A DNA stretch of 64,000 nucleotides from Chloroflexi bacterium TSY (GCA_019217005.1 JAHBNG010000042.1:42198-106197), one strand, 5' to 3'; shown: positions 28,412-39,155, counted from the stretch's first letter. Translations and numbers: made by a program. The notes: generated by a model from the letters alone, not told the origin.

Positions 28412-29695
28412 ATGAACAAGTGGACAAAGATTTTCGGTGGTGTCGCTGCAATTACGGCGGCGGGTGTGATCACCGTAGGAACAATCGCCTATGCACAAGA
28501 TATACCTGACACGCTGCGACGTGGAGGAGATCGGGATGGTCGTTCTTCGTTCCTGCAACGTGGTGTTGAACAATTTGGTCGAGGCTTCTTCGGTGATGAG
28601 GGCGGCAGAGGGCGTAGAGGTGGACGACACGGCGGACCACTCCAGGGTGTGATTGACCGAGAAGTCATGCAAGGCGTTGTGGCACAAACCCTTGGAATGA
28701 CAGTTGAAGAGTTAGAGGTGGCGAAAGAAGAAGGCAAGAGACTCTCTGACTTGGCAGAGGAAAAAGGCGTCGAGATGGAGACCATTCAGGAAGCTTTGAA
28801 GGCATCTGCTATCACTCAAGTCCAGCAGGCCGTTACCGATGGTGATTTGACGCAAGAAGAAGCTGATCGCATTCTCGAACGGATTGAGAATGGCCGAGGC
28901 TTTGGCCCGCGCGGTCTTGGTCGAGGTGCTCATCGCGGTGGACCATTGCGGGATCTGATTGATCGAGACGTAATCCAGGAAACAGTTGCACAGACCCTTG
29001 GGATAACGGTCGAAGAATTGGAAGCGGCCAAAGACGAAGGGAAGAAACTTTCAGAATTGGCGGAGGAAAAGGGTGTTGAGATGGAGACCGTAAAGGAAGC
29101 CATGAAAGCATCTGCCATCTCCCAGGTGCAACAAGCTGTCACCGATGGTGAATTGACGCAGGAAGAAGCTGACCGTCTTATCGAACGCATTGAGAGTGGT
29201 CGGGGTTTTGGACGACGCGGGCAAGGTCCTGGCCGAGGTGGTCACCGTGGACTAGCGCACGGTGTAATTGACCGAACGGACATACAGGCGGCTGTTGCGC
29301 AAGCGCTGGGGATAACGGTTGAAGAACTGAAAGCGGCCAAAGACGAAGGCAAAACCATTGAAGATCTTGCCACCGAACGCGGATTAGAACAAGAGCAGGT
29401 CAAAGAGGCCGTCAAGGCAACTCTGATTGCTCAGGTACAGCAGGCCGTTGCCGATGGCGAGCTGACCCAGGAAGAGGCCGATCGGATTATTGAGCGTATC
29501 GAGAATGGTAGAGGTCACAAGGCGCAGGAACCGGAGCAAGATGAGAATGAGACGCAAGACGAGACCGATGCGCCACAGACGAATGGTGTCGAAGAGAATG
29601 GCACTATTGCCGCAACCCAAACAGATAGCAATGGAATGTTGATTGCTTTGGACGCAGGGAGTATTTACCTTCCAGTGATTTCAGTCGGGCCATAG
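28412..29695 (+). CDS. Secreted protein with three DUF2680-like repeats (427 aa)
   Basis: Signal peptide about residues 1-28 (MNKWTKIFGGVAAITAAGVI...AYAQ), then three copies of a 95-100-residue unit (about 70-170, 172-270, 280-370). Each has a VAQTLGITVEELEAAKDEGK helix, a LSELAEEKGVEME helix and an ITQVQQAVTDGELTQEEADR helix, the arrangement of the DUF2680/YckD-like group, and units are joined by Arg-Gly-His-rich linkers (RGGHRG). A short acidic tail follows. Likely an envelope protein. Ribosome binding site TAGGAG. The two-component system starting 300 bases downstream on the same strand may respond to envelope state. Confidence 0.85.
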   Translation: MNKWTKIFGGVAAITAAGVITVGTIAYAQDIPDTLRRGGDRDGRSSFLQRGVEQFGRGFFGDEGGRGRRGGRHGGPLQGVIDREVMQGVVAQTLGMTVEELEVAKEEGKRLSDLAEEKGVEMETIQEALKASAITQVQQAVTDGDLTQEEADRILERIENGRGFGPRGLGRGAHRGGPLRDLIDRDVIQETVAQTLGITVEELEAAKDEGKKLSELAEEKGVEMETVKEAMKASAISQVQQAVTDGELTQEEADRLIERIESGRGFGRRGQGPGRGGHRGLAHGVIDRTDIQAAVAQALGITVEELKAAKDEGKTIEDLATERGLEQEQVKEAVKATLIAQVQQAVADGELTQEEADRIIERIENGRGHKAQEPEQDENETQDETDAPQTNGVEENGTIAATQTDSNGMLIALDAGSIYLPVISVGP

Positions 29696-29806
29696 CTCCT
29701 CTATAGAGTTGATGAGTGTAGTATAGGGAAGGGGTGGTAAGTTATACTTACTGCCCCTTTGTGATTTGTCAGATATTTGACCGACCTTGGGCACCTTGTT
29801 TTGTGG

Positions 29807-29871
29807 GTGTGTACCACAAAGTGTGTAAATGGAGAAGTGAGCGGTCGCCACTTACACACTTTGGGACACAC
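29807..29871. repeat. R4 palindromic repeat, copy 3
   Basis: GTGTGTACCACAAAGTGTG and CTTACACACTTTGGGACACA arms around GAGAAGTGAGCGGTCG. It stands in the 300-base gap before the response regulator; no gene seen in that gap. Confidence 0.85.
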
Positions 29872-29994
29872 TGCCTGTTTTTGCACTTGAATGTTTTTGG
29901 TCGCGGATTGTTTCTCCACAATCTCTCCATGATTGCATGGTATACTTATATTTGTGAATCGGCTCTTTTATGATTGAACAAATGGAAGATAGCA

Positions 29995-30702
29995 ATGACA
30001 AACAAAACTCTATCCCATCGGATTCTGGTTGTTGACGACGACAAAGAAATCGTTCGGTTGGTCCGTTCCTATTTGGAGCAAGCTGGCTATAATGTGCTAA
30101 CGGCCCATGATGGCAATACTGCGCTCCAGTCAATCCGTAGTGACCGACCAGATCTGGTTGTACTCGACCTAATGTTGCCAGAGCGGGATGGTTTGGAGAT
30201 TACGAGAGTCGTGCGCGGCGATGATGCACTCGCTGGGATTCCGATCATCATGCTCACAGCCCGCGTAGAAGATATCGACAAAATATTGGGACTAGAATTG
30301 GGTGCCGATGATTACATTACAAAACCCTTTAATCCACGAGAGGTCGTAGCCCGCGTGCGGACTGTGCTTCGGCGCAGTGGCAGCGAAAATGGTACAAGTC
30401 AAGCACGTGTCCTGCAAATTGGCGAAGTTTTGATGGATTTGGGACGACATGAGGTGATCGTCGAAGGAAAACCAGTTGAACTAACGCAAACCGAATTCAA
30501 ACTGTTGCAGCACATGATGGAAAATCCTGGTTACGCTTTTACCCGTGCAGAGTTGATTCAAAATGGGTTAGGCTATGAATATGAAGGCATAGAGCGTACG
30601 CTCGATAGCCACATCAAAAACTTACGCAAAAAGATCGAGCCAGATGTCAAACAGCCGCTCTACATTCAGACGGTTTATGGCGTTGGTTATCGATTTGGGT
30701 AA
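29995..30702 (+). CDS. OmpR/PhoB-type response regulator (235 aa)
   Basis: Receiver domain at residues 1-120: acidic pair in ILVVDDDKEI, phosphoacceptor Asp58 in LVVLDLMLPERDG, Thr in IIMLTAR and Lys110 in ITKPFNP. The C-terminal winged helix has LTQTEFKLLQHMMENPGYAF, then RTLDSHIKNLRKKI and ends IQTVYGVGYRFG. The start at 29995 is preferred to a TTG at 29974. It overlaps in translation order with the sensor kinase (7-base gap), forming a typical two-component pair. Confidence 0.94.
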   Translation: MTNKTLSHRILVVDDDKEIVRLVRSYLEQAGYNVLTAHDGNTALQSIRSDRPDLVVLDLMLPERDGLEITRVVRGDDALAGIPIIMLTARVEDIDKILGLELGADDYITKPFNPREVVARVRTVLRRSGSENGTSQARVLQIGEVLMDLGRHEVIVEGKPVELTQTEFKLLQHMMENPGYAFTRAELIQNGLGYEYEGIERTLDSHIKNLRKKIEPDVKQPLYIQTVYGVGYRFG

Positions 30703-30709
30703 CAATCTC

Positions 30710-32116
30710 ATGAACCGACTTTGGATCCGACTCACCCTGGTAATTGCTGCCATTGTGCTTGTCAGCACGGGAACAATGGCAATTACCGCTCGACTCTTGG
30801 TGAACCAAAGCGTTCGGCAGGGTTTTCTGGGGCGTCAGCTGCGTGCACCGGGCGGATTGCTCGATACATTAGCCTATCACTATCACGAGACAGGGGGATG
30901 GGCAGGCGTCGACCTCCTTCTGACCGGAGCCCAAGGTGCAAGCAAAGTGGGACCGCCGGGAGGACTTCGGCTTGAATTACGCGATGAACAGGGTGTCGTA
31001 CTTTTTCCCAAAGATTCTAAAGCAGAGAATGCGTCAAGGATCAATGGACGTGAATCTGAAGCCAGACGTGGTCATTTGCGTATCCCAATTGAAGTTGACC
31101 ACAAAATAGTGGGTCATTTGCGTATCCGAGCAGGATCAGATGAATCTGAAATCGTCAATCGTGTCCGAACAGGCGGACCCGGCCGTCGGGGCCCGCGCGA
31201 TCCGCTTGCCTGGTTCAGTAATTTTCTATTGATCTTTGCCGTGAGCGGTGCTATTATTGGACTCCTCGCTAGCGTTCTGTTGAGCCGCAGCATGACAGCG
31301 CCATTAACCCAACTTGCCGATGGTGCTCGTTCGATTGGCGCACGCAAGTTTGACCAACGAGTTCCGGTCATGGGAAGTGATGAAGTACGCGAAGTTGCCA
31401 CCGCCTTTAACGAAATGGCCGCTGGGCTCGATCAGGCCGAACGGTTGCGCCGTAACTTAGTTGCCGATGTGGCGCATGAACTTCGTACACCACTCACTGT
31501 TTTACAAGGCAATTTGCGTGCAATTCTCGATGACGTTTATCCGCTGGAAAAGGCTGAGATCACCCGTCTTTACGATCAGACCCGGGTTCTGAGTCGTCTG
31601 GTTAGCGACTTGCGCGAAGTTGCCCAGGCAGAAGCTGGTCAACTGGAATTGCATCGTTCGCCTGGCGATTTAAATGAGCTCGTGCGAAATACCATCGAAG
31701 GTTTTGCACCAGTTGCTGAAGCTGGACAGATCCAGCTCCATACATCGCTCGCAGATGATCTGCCCGTGGCATTGATTGATTCGGGGCGCATCAAACAGGT
31801 TCTGAACAACTTAGTGACAAATGCCATCAGACATACCCCGCCGGGTGGCGAAGTGACAATTTCATCGGACCATTATGATGCTCAGATTCGCATAGATGTG
31901 CGGGATACAGGTCAGGGGATTGCAGCAGATCATCTACCCTACATCTTCGAACGTTTCTATCGCGCGAACGAAGCACGCGACCGTAGCAGCGGTGGCTCAG
32001 GATTGGGGCTCGCCATTGCTCGTGCAATCGTGGAGGCCCATGGTGGCTCGATTCAAGCCGCAAGTAGAGGGATTGGGCAAGGGAGTACTTTTACTGTTCT
32101 GATTCCAATTTCATGA
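30710..32116 (+). CDS. Sensor histidine kinase (468 aa)
   Basis: Membrane kinase partner of the preceding regulator. Transmembrane helices at about residues 8-28 and 170-191 bracket an extracytoplasmic region of about 140 residues. HAMP linker (about 191-243), then the dimerisation domain with the phospho-accepting His in VADVAHELRTPLTVL (His256), followed by the ATPase domain with NNLVTNAIRHTP, DTGQGIA and GSGLGLAIARAI boxes. The start at 30710 is seven bases after the regulator stop. The external region ends in a Gly-Arg-rich linker (RTGGPGRRGPRDP) similar in composition to the linkers of the upstream secreted repeat protein. Confidence 0.93.
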   Translation: MNRLWIRLTLVIAAIVLVSTGTMAITARLLVNQSVRQGFLGRQLRAPGGLLDTLAYHYHETGGWAGVDLLLTGAQGASKVGPPGGLRLELRDEQGVVLFPKDSKAENASRINGRESEARRGHLRIPIEVDHKIVGHLRIRAGSDESEIVNRVRTGGPGRRGPRDPLAWFSNFLLIFAVSGAIIGLLASVLLSRSMTAPLTQLADGARSIGARKFDQRVPVMGSDEVREVATAFNEMAAGLDQAERLRRNLVADVAHELRTPLTVLQGNLRAILDDVYPLEKAEITRLYDQTRVLSRLVSDLREVAQAEAGQLELHRSPGDLNELVRNTIEGFAPVAEAGQIQLHTSLADDLPVALIDSGRIKQVLNNLVTNAIRHTPPGGEVTISSDHYDAQIRIDVRDTGQGIAADHLPYIFERFYRANEARDRSSGGSGLGLAIARAIVEAHGGSIQAASRGIGQGSTFTVLIPIS

Positions 32117-32156
32117 TACGCCACATATAACACTTAGTTTTAGAGGAGATTCTGCC

Positions 32157-32903
32157 ATGTTCCGTACTCCAATGATTTGGATGATTGTAGTTGTGTTGAG
32201 CACATTGTTATTTGTCGCTTGTGGCAGTGAAGATGGTCCGGCTGAAGAACCAGCCGCAGCATCCGAACCGGAACCGACCAATACTTCCGTTTCAGAGTCT
32301 GAAACCGAAGCGCAATCTGAAGCAGCACCAGCCCTCGGTGGCCTCCGGACCTTCACAGTTGTTCCTGAAGAATCATCTGCCTCATACATTGTGGAAGAAG
32401 AATTTTTCGCAGGCGCGCTTTCCAAGCTTGGCATAAATGCCGGATTGCAGACAATTACAGGGAGCACAACAGAGATTGAGGGCGAATTGCAGATCAATCT
32501 CGATGAAGATGCACCATTGAGTGCTGCCAACTTCACCGTCAATCTTCCCTCGCTCACAACCGATCAGGATCGTCGAGACAAATGGATCCGCGAAAATGGT
32601 CCTTCGCTAAACAGCTTCCCCATCGCTGAATTTGTTGCAAACGAAGCTGTTGGCGCACCGTCCAATTATACTGATGGTGCAGAAGTTAGTTTCCAACTCC
32701 TTGGAGACCTGACCATTCGAGACGTCACCCGTCCGACAACCTTCGACATCGTGGCAACGTTGACGGGTGATACGATTATGGGATCTGCTATCTCGGAGGA
32801 ACTTCTCCTGACTGACTTTGATATCGAACCACCCAACTTCGCCAATACACTCTCCGTGGCCAACGAGTTTCATGTTGAGGTCTCGTTGACGGCTAGAGAA
32901 TAA
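32157..32903 (+). CDS. YceI-family lipoprotein (248 aa)
   Basis: Signal with a lipobox LLFVACGS, Cys about residue 21, followed by a 40-residue Glu/Pro/Ser linker and a YceI barrel. Typical features are FTVVPEESSASYIVEEEF, TTDQDRRDKWIRENGPSLNS, FPIAEFVANEA, and the late TLTGDTIMGSAISEELLLTDF, as in the polyisoprenoid-binding beta-barrel family. Membrane-anchored in the envelope. Close to the kinase on the same strand (40-base gap), so probably co-regulated. Confidence 0.92.
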   Translation: MFRTPMIWMIVVVLSTLLFVACGSEDGPAEEPAAASEPEPTNTSVSESETEAQSEAAPALGGLRTFTVVPEESSASYIVEEEFFAGALSKLGINAGLQTITGSTTEIEGELQINLDEDAPLSAANFTVNLPSLTTDQDRRDKWIRENGPSLNSFPIAEFVANEAVGAPSNYTDGAEVSFQLLGDLTIRDVTRPTTFDIVATLTGDTIMGSAISEELLLTDFDIEPPNFANTLSVANEFHVEVSLTARE

Positions 32904-32939
32904 GTCGTGGGATGTTCTAGTATCCCAATCGCTTATCAA

Positions 32940-33215
32940 CTACATTACTACGGCAAAAGCTTGTTGGTCAAACATCCTGGCATTTTCAGCCGTCAACGGA
33001 GCCGTGACCACGACAAAATCGGCCTGCTGTAGAACATCGAGCAGCTGAGTTGGTCCCACCATTTTTGTGACATTGGGAGCGGGTATGTCGGGGTTGCGAC
33101 ATACACCAATGACGTTCATCCCAAAAGCCATCGCAATTTTGGCGGTTCGCGACCCCACTGCACCAACCCCAACCAAGACCATTGTTTTGTTGGCTAATTC
33201 AAACATTTGGTCGTA
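32940..33215 (-). pseudogene. D-isomer 2-hydroxyacid dehydrogenase, internal fragment
   Basis: The NAD-binding core only: FELANKTMVLVGVGAVGSRT (GxGxxG loop), AMAFGMNVIGVCRN and LLDVLQQADFVVVTAPLTA. The N-terminal substrate domain and the C-terminal His-containing part are missing, and the last residues (DQQAFAVVM, where AFAxMKP is usual) break off at 32940. The piece sits directly after the DUF2339 gene on the same strand. Clear relic. Confidence 0.82.
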
Positions 33216-33950
33216 GAACTTTATTCTGTTGATTTTTATAATGATCAAAAAGCTAACGAAGCGACGTCTCACCGATGCCTCGTTCCTCAACCTCAGCCTG
33301 AACCTCAACCTTCTCGCCTTCTTCCTCCTCTTCACCAGGCGGTGGTGGCGCAAAATAAGCCACCACAATCATCAACAAGCCGACTGAAATAAACGAAACG
33401 ATCCGTGCCAGCGTTCCTGTATTGGCCAGATCAACGAAGAAAAGCTTGAGAACCGTTAAGGCCAGAATCGAAGAACCACCAATCCAGATACCGCGCCATC
33501 TGCGTTGACTAGCCAGGAACATGAGGACAAGTGCCAAAATACCCCATAAGACGGCGTAGATAGTTTGGAGCAATTCTGAGTTGTAAAGAGCTGATCCTGT
33601 AAAGGGAACACCGCCCAGATGATGGATTGCGCGCGCAATCGATGCATTAAAGGCAATGAAGGCAACAACGCTGACCGCCCAAGCGACAAACGAATATGTG
33701 TACATGATTTGAGGATCTGAGCCAAAGCGAATTCGATAGAGCCAAACAAAGAGTATTGTAAACATGGCGATCTGTGCGAGATCGAGCGGATTCAAAACAG
33801 GTAGATAGAACAAAGGTGTGCTGTTGCCTGAACTTGTAAAATTGACAATTAAACTTGTCGCCAATAGCCCAATGGCTATGGGCCATAAGGCAATCACTCG
33901 ATAGAGGTGTTGATGGGGTGCTACCGGCCAGGAAATTTTCGGGCCAAATC

Positions 33951-34105
33951 GGGGTGGTTCAGAATTAGGTTTACACTTTTGATACATAGATAAAAATCTA
34001 TATGAGGTCATTTTCTGCCTGAGCATGGCTCAAAGTAGAAAATATAAACATCTTTTCTCTTTGCAAAAATGTAAACCTAATTGTCCGCCTAAAATGAACC
34101 ACCCC
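33951..34105. mobile_element. MITE-A copy 4 (subtype 2), in the DUF2339 gene
   Basis: 155 bp, ends GGGGTGGTTCAGAATTAGG / TGAACCACCCC, 8-bp duplication GCCAAATC (33943-33950 and 34106-34113). Closest relative is the copy at 3492. Confidence 0.95.
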
Positions 34106-35955
34106 GCCAAATCGACTGATAACTGCCATGAGTAGAGCTGGGAGACCAATCCAGACTGCTTGGCTCCACCCTGCGCCCAAATCCAATTGACCAAGTTGAT
34201 AAGCGATCTCCCAGGTAAGAACAAACATAAGAACCCAGAAGGCACCCAGGTGATAAGGAGCTTGCAGCCCCAATTTTTTCGCATCATCATTATCTTGTAT
34301 GGCGGAGTGATGCTTCTGCGGATCGTTTTGATAGAGCATCCAGTAAGTAGCCAATAACGCAATCGGCCATGCATACCATCCACCATTACTTGAGAAATGG
34401 CCTGTACCGGCTAGCTGAGCAAACATTGAGAGGATCTGTACCGGTAAGAGTCCCCAAATCGGAACGCGCAAAGCCGTCCACGCCAAGCGCTTTCCAAATA
34501 CAGCAAAGAATACACTTGAACCGACCACAAAGAGTACGATACTGGCGAAAGTATGTGGTTCAACGACCGCCTCACTGATTTGTACGATGCCGGCCAAATA
34601 CCAAACAAGTAGTCCATAAGCACTGACCAGCCACGAGAATTGTGTCAGATATTTATAAGCACTGCGGCGATTGTTCAGTAGATAAGCCGAGAAGAGAGCG
34701 GAGAGGCTCAATAGCAGGGCGCCCAGATAGATTGCATTCAGGAAGGGCGGTTCTAAGATGAGATCGTCCACACGGTCTGATATATCGATTAGATAAGCGA
34801 TAGCCGCACCACCTTGCACAAGCACGCCCCAGAGCATCATCCAAAGCCGATCTCGACGGTGGCCCAACCATACTTTGCCTGCCCCAGCACCTGCCCAGAC
34901 AGCCGCTGTCACGCGGGGGTCAAAGGCTAGTGGTACTGTTAATGTTAAGAATGCAAAACCAAGAAAGAGAAAGATCTCTGACGTGATTTCTGCTCGTTGG
35001 GAATCCCTATTTAACAGAACAATGGCAAGTCCTATGTAGAGAAGCCCCGATATCAGCGTACTCCAGGCAAGACCATATTCTATGTTGGCGACCAAAGTGG
35101 ACTGCAGTGTAAGAGCTGCGAGTGGATTTCCGAAAAGAATTAGACCATCTTCCACGAGGGCTTCACGCCGCGACTCCTGCTCATGATAGGAGCGGGTTGC
35201 GAAGAGAAATGAAATGGTGAGATAAAGTAGGAAGAAAAAGACCAAGAACGGTTCAACAGTTGAGAAAAATTGAGGTTGGTAATATTGTGCACCCCAGGTT
35301 GAACCAACGCCCAATGTGAAGAGAAAACCAACCAAGTTGAGACTGCGCCATCTTTTGAACCAGGAAATTGCCAGAATCATCAGATTGACAACAGCATAAT
35401 AACTGAATAGTACAACATGGCTGCCGCTCCCAGTTGAGATCAAAATAGGAGCCAGGAAGGCACCAATAACGGCCATAAAGGCCAATACACGTGCATCATT
35501 GAGAAGTGAAAGAAGGACGGTCAGCAGACCAAGGCCAACGAATATGCCAAATGCAAGCGTCGGACCAATCAACCCATAAATTTGGTAGGTGCCGTAGGTG
35601 GTTAGATAAATAATGCCGATGCCACCACCTTGAAGAACCAAACCGTACGTTCGCGCTCTTTTTCGAACGGCCCAACCCACTGCCGCCAAGCCGACCCCTA
35701 AGAGTGCTGCGCTCGCCAAACGTACTTCGATTGGAAACCAGCCCATATCTGCAACTAGCTTGACCAAAAAGCCAACCCCGATAATCAAAATGAGGATACC
35801 AATCTGGGCATAAATTTGTGTGCGGGCGAACCAATTGAAGATCGGTTGCAGTGCAGAAGCTTTCTTCTGGGGGGACTCTTCGGCTCTAGTTGGATCAGAC
35901 AGATTATCTGGCTCGGGTGCAAGAGGTGATTCCTGTGTGAGTATTGATGCAGACT

Positions 35956-36170
35956 CAGTAGATCCAAATTTCAGGTTTAGAGAGAGAATTCTGGCTAAAC
36001 AGTTGACATAAATACAAATTTGCCGGTCGATATCTAGTTTTTGCGTTAGATTTGGGCGATTTTCAGATATGAAATAGGTTGTTTTCTGTAACCGAAATCT
36101 GAATAAATGACTCCAAAATCCCTGCAATCTCGACTGAAAATAGCCAAAAACGCCAAATTTGGATCTACTG
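35956..36170 (-). mobile_element. MITE-B copy 1, in the DUF2339 gene
   Basis: 215 bp with ends CAGTAGATCCAAATTT / AAATTTGGATCTACTG, AGACT duplication on both sides (35951-35955 and 36171-36175). Confidence 0.95.
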
Positions 36171-36807
36171 AGACTCTACCTCGTCAATAGTAGAGAGGGG
36201 GGCAGCGACAGAGCGTTCTGCCATCTCTTCCAGCGGAGAAAATTCTTTTGCACCAAGTGATTGATCAAGTTCGGGTTGATCGATGTCTTGTGCAGAGATA
36301 GATTCTGCCAATGGCTGAGGAACGGTATCTTGCGTTTCCTGCGCCACATTATCAGTGGGCTGTTTCGTTGAATGGGTTTGCTCCGCAACGATACTTGAGG
36401 ATGATTCCGGTTGCGGAGCTGCTTTATGCATTGATGGAGCAGTAGTGGACCTTCTCCCAACGAACTCACTCAGATGTTTAACCTCCCGTTCCATTCGCCG
36501 CAGTTCAGCACGCAAGACCTCTACCTGCCCACGTAGTTCATTGACGTTCCCATTCCAGCGTAAGGCAATCATTACAATACCGAGCAACACAATCAACGGG
36601 ATTGCACACCCTATTAAACCAAATAATACTTCCATGCTCTTCTTTCCAAACAGATAATTTAAGTAAATCAGTAGACCGCAATCGTTAAATTCTTTACGTC
36701 TTAGGTGCGAAACACCCACGACGTGAGCGGAATGACACGATTACAGTCTACGGAAAATATAGTCCGAAGAACGTTCAGACATCGGACCAAGCGCAGAATA
36801 CCAGTAT

Positions 36808-37023
36808 CAGTAGATCCAAATTTGGCGTTTTTGACTATTTTCAGTCGGGAGAGTAAGGGATTTTGGGGCCATTTTTTCAGATCTCAGTTGCCAAAAACAG
36901 CCAATTTCATATCTAGAAATCGCTTAAATTTTACGTAAATGCTAGGTATTGACTGGCAAATACGTATTTATGTCAACTAATTAGCCCAAATTCTCTCTCT
37001 AAACCTGAAATTTGGATCTACTG
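36808..37023 (+). mobile_element. MITE-B copy 2, intergenic and diverged
   Basis: 216 bp, same ends, AGTAT duplication (36803-36807 and 37024-37028). It differs from the other four copies at many positions, so it is older. The rest of 36636-37164 shows no gene that I support. Confidence 0.9.
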
Positions 37024-37164
37024 AGTATAGCACCCCCTTCAGGTTTTGGAATCAGCCGATTGACGTATGAATTTGTCCGACTAAGGGCCTATCAACTTAT
37101 CCGAAAAGTAGCTATGACTCCAACCATGGCCTCTGGGCGGAAATCAGATACATATTCGATGACT

Positions 37165-38983
37165 CTATGCAGCGTCAGGTCGAGCATGCTCGAAGCTTTC
37201 CGCATCTGCTGCTTCACATGCGCGCCGATATGTCATAGGCAATGGCTCTTGCAATAGTACCCCTGGTTGTAGATATTCATAAATTTCACCATAATGATGA
37301 ATTTCGGTGGGAGAAGTACGACGCATAATATGCCATGGACGCAATTCATTCGTGTTTCGAATTCCCATTGCACCAATAATTTCACAGACGCTATGGACAG
37401 TTTCTCGATGATAATTATGTACACGAATTTTTTTGACCGACGGTACCAATCCTGCTGTCAAATTAGGTTCTTGTGTAGCAACACCAACCGGGCAATGATT
37501 GCTGTTACATTTAAGAGCCTGAATACAGCCTAATGCCATCATCATACCACGTGCCGAATAACAGATATCTGCGCCAAGTGCAATGCGTTTCACGAGGTGG
37601 AAGCCCGATGTAACTTTTCCGCTCGCAATAATACGGATGCGATTGCGCAAGCCATGGCCGACAAGTGCGTTATGAACAAAGATTAGCCCTTCGATTAGGG
37701 GGGTTCCCAGTCGATTTGAGAATTCTAGCGGTGATGCACCTGTGCCACCTTCACCACCATCAACCGTAATAAAATCTGGCGTGATATTGGTCTGAACCAT
37801 TGCTTTGCAAATTGCTAGAAACTCGCGCCGCTTCCCCACACAGAGCTTAAACCCGCTCGGTTTACCGCCGGATAGTTCGCGCAATCTGGCAATAAACTCG
37901 AGTAGACCAATAGGAGTCGAGAAGGTCGTATGCCCAGGAGGCGAGAGCACATCCTGACCCAAGGGAACATTGCGGATTGCGGAAATTTCGGGCGTAACTT
38001 TGCTGGCTGGCAAAATTCCTCCATGTCCAGGTTTTGCTCCTTGTGAGAGCTTGAGTTCAATCATCTTTACTTGAGGAGTCGTCGAGCGTTCGACAAACAG
38101 ATCAGGATCAAAATCACCATCTGGCGTACGACAGCCAAAGTAACCCGTTCCAATCTGCCAGATCAGATCTGCACCACCCTCCAGGTGATAGGGACTGATT
38201 CCACCTTCACCTGTATTGTGAGCGAATTTTCCCATCTTGGCACCTTGGTTAAGCGCCAAGACCGCATGGTGGCTCAATGACCCAAAACTCATGGCCGAAA
38301 TATTAAAAATACTGGCTGAATAAGGCTGCTGACAATCCGGTCCACCAACGGTGACGCGCAATTCGGTTGGTTCCAAATGGATCGGAACAACCGAATGATT
38401 CACCCATTCATAACCAACCTGATAAACATCTTCCTTGGTACCAAACGGAATCGTATCGCGCACATTTTTTGCTCGTTGGTAGACTCAGTAGATCCAAATT
38501 TGGCGTTTTTGGCGATTTTCAGTCGAGATTGCAGGGATTTTGGAGTCATTTATTCAGATTTCGGTTACAGAAAACAACCTATTTCATATCTGAAAATCGC
38601 CCAAATCTAACGCAAAAACTAGATATCGACCGGCAAATTTGTATTTATGTCAACTGTTTAGCCAGAATTCTCTCTCAAAACCTGAAATTTGGATCTACTG
38701 AGACTAGAGAGCGTTGCTCGCGATCAAAAGGCACCCCATCTGTGTCGCTTTCAACGAAATATTGGTAAATTTCGGGCCGAATCTCTTCAAACAGATAGCG
38801 AAAATGACCCACAACGGGAAAGTTACGCAGGATTGCGTGCTTGGTCTGAAAAAAATCATAAAGCCCCAACATCGCTAATGGCCCCAGAACAATTAATGAC
38901 CACAGCAACCAAGGTAGTTCAAACAGCCCAATCACTATTATGAGCAGAACAACTCCTAAAAATAATAGAAACAAACGCCTCAT
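37165..38983 (-). pseudogene. FMN-binding glutamate synthase family protein, split by MITE-B
   Basis: The C-terminal piece holds the glutamate-synthase TIM barrel: FNISAMSFGSLSHHAVLALN, NTGEGGISPYH, KLSQGAKPGHGGILPASKV, DFITVDGGEGGTGASP and GIQALKCNSNHCPVGVATQ, which contains the iron-sulfur/FMN-binding Cys region. The N-terminal piece (38983-38701) is a membrane helix pair then IRPEIYQYFVESDTDGVPF, as in stand-alone archaeal-type GltB-like proteins. Removing MITE-B (38486-38700) and one AGACT joins QRSLV-YQRAKNV in frame, giving 532 residues. Such proteins are not part of the classical GOGAT; their reaction is poorly known. Confidence 0.92.
38486..38700 (+). mobile_element. MITE-B copy 3, in the FMN glutamate synthase-like gene
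   Basis: 215 bp, ends CAGTAGATCCAAATTT / AAATTTGGATCTACTG, AGACT duplication at 38481-38485 and 38701-38705. Confidence 0.95.
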
Positions 38984-39080
38984 ATCTCAATCTCCGTTTA
39001 TTGACATCAAGCCCCATCCCCAACTGAAATTGACAAACGTTTGCGGGTAAAATTCGCTCCAGAGTCAATCCAAATTTTAA

Positions 39081-39155
39081 ATGATCCACAGATGGACGAG
39101 ATTGAATGGATTTTCATTTTGCTAATCCTGATTATCTGATCAATCTGTGGATCAT
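39081..39155. repeat. TGATCCACAGAT palindromic repeat, copy 1
   Basis: Arms ATGATCCACAGATGG and CAATCTGTGGATCAT. Same family as the copy at 42433. The gap 38984-39491 contains this repeat and 19-bp motif copy 3 only. Confidence 0.75.

Larger units (their letters stand above)
33253..36635 (-). pseudogene. DUF2339 multi-pass membrane protein, interrupted by MITE-A and MITE-B
   Basis: Large polytopic membrane protein; function unknown for the family. Start MEVLFGLIGCAIPLIVLLG is a membrane helix, then a coiled, charged part (VNELRGQVEVLRAELRRMER) and an acidic Ser/Gln/Glu linker; from about residue 215 come more than twenty hydrophobic helices starting FNWFARTQIYAQIGILILI. MITE-B at 35956-36170 interrupts after DEVES and MITE-A at 33951-34105 after VISRFG. 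Removing each element plus one duplication joins DEVES-ASILTQE and ISRFG-PKISWPV in frame, giving 999 residues. The C-terminus is Glu-rich (GEEEEEGEKVEV). Insertions make three separate open frames, so the protein is lost. Confidence 0.9.

Noticed and set aside
28620..29520. Tandem DNA repeats that could suggest a CRISPR-like array
   Set aside because: The period (about 300 bp) and protein-level conservation show internal protein repeats, not spacers.
28489..29620. Antisense open frames rich in Ser and Leu across the triple-repeat protein
   Set aside because: Same repeat periodicity as the sense protein, no start or binding site of their own.
37012..37257. Short plus-strand frame after MITE-B copy 2
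   Set aside because: Begins in the repeat and runs antisense into the glutamate synthase-like gene.
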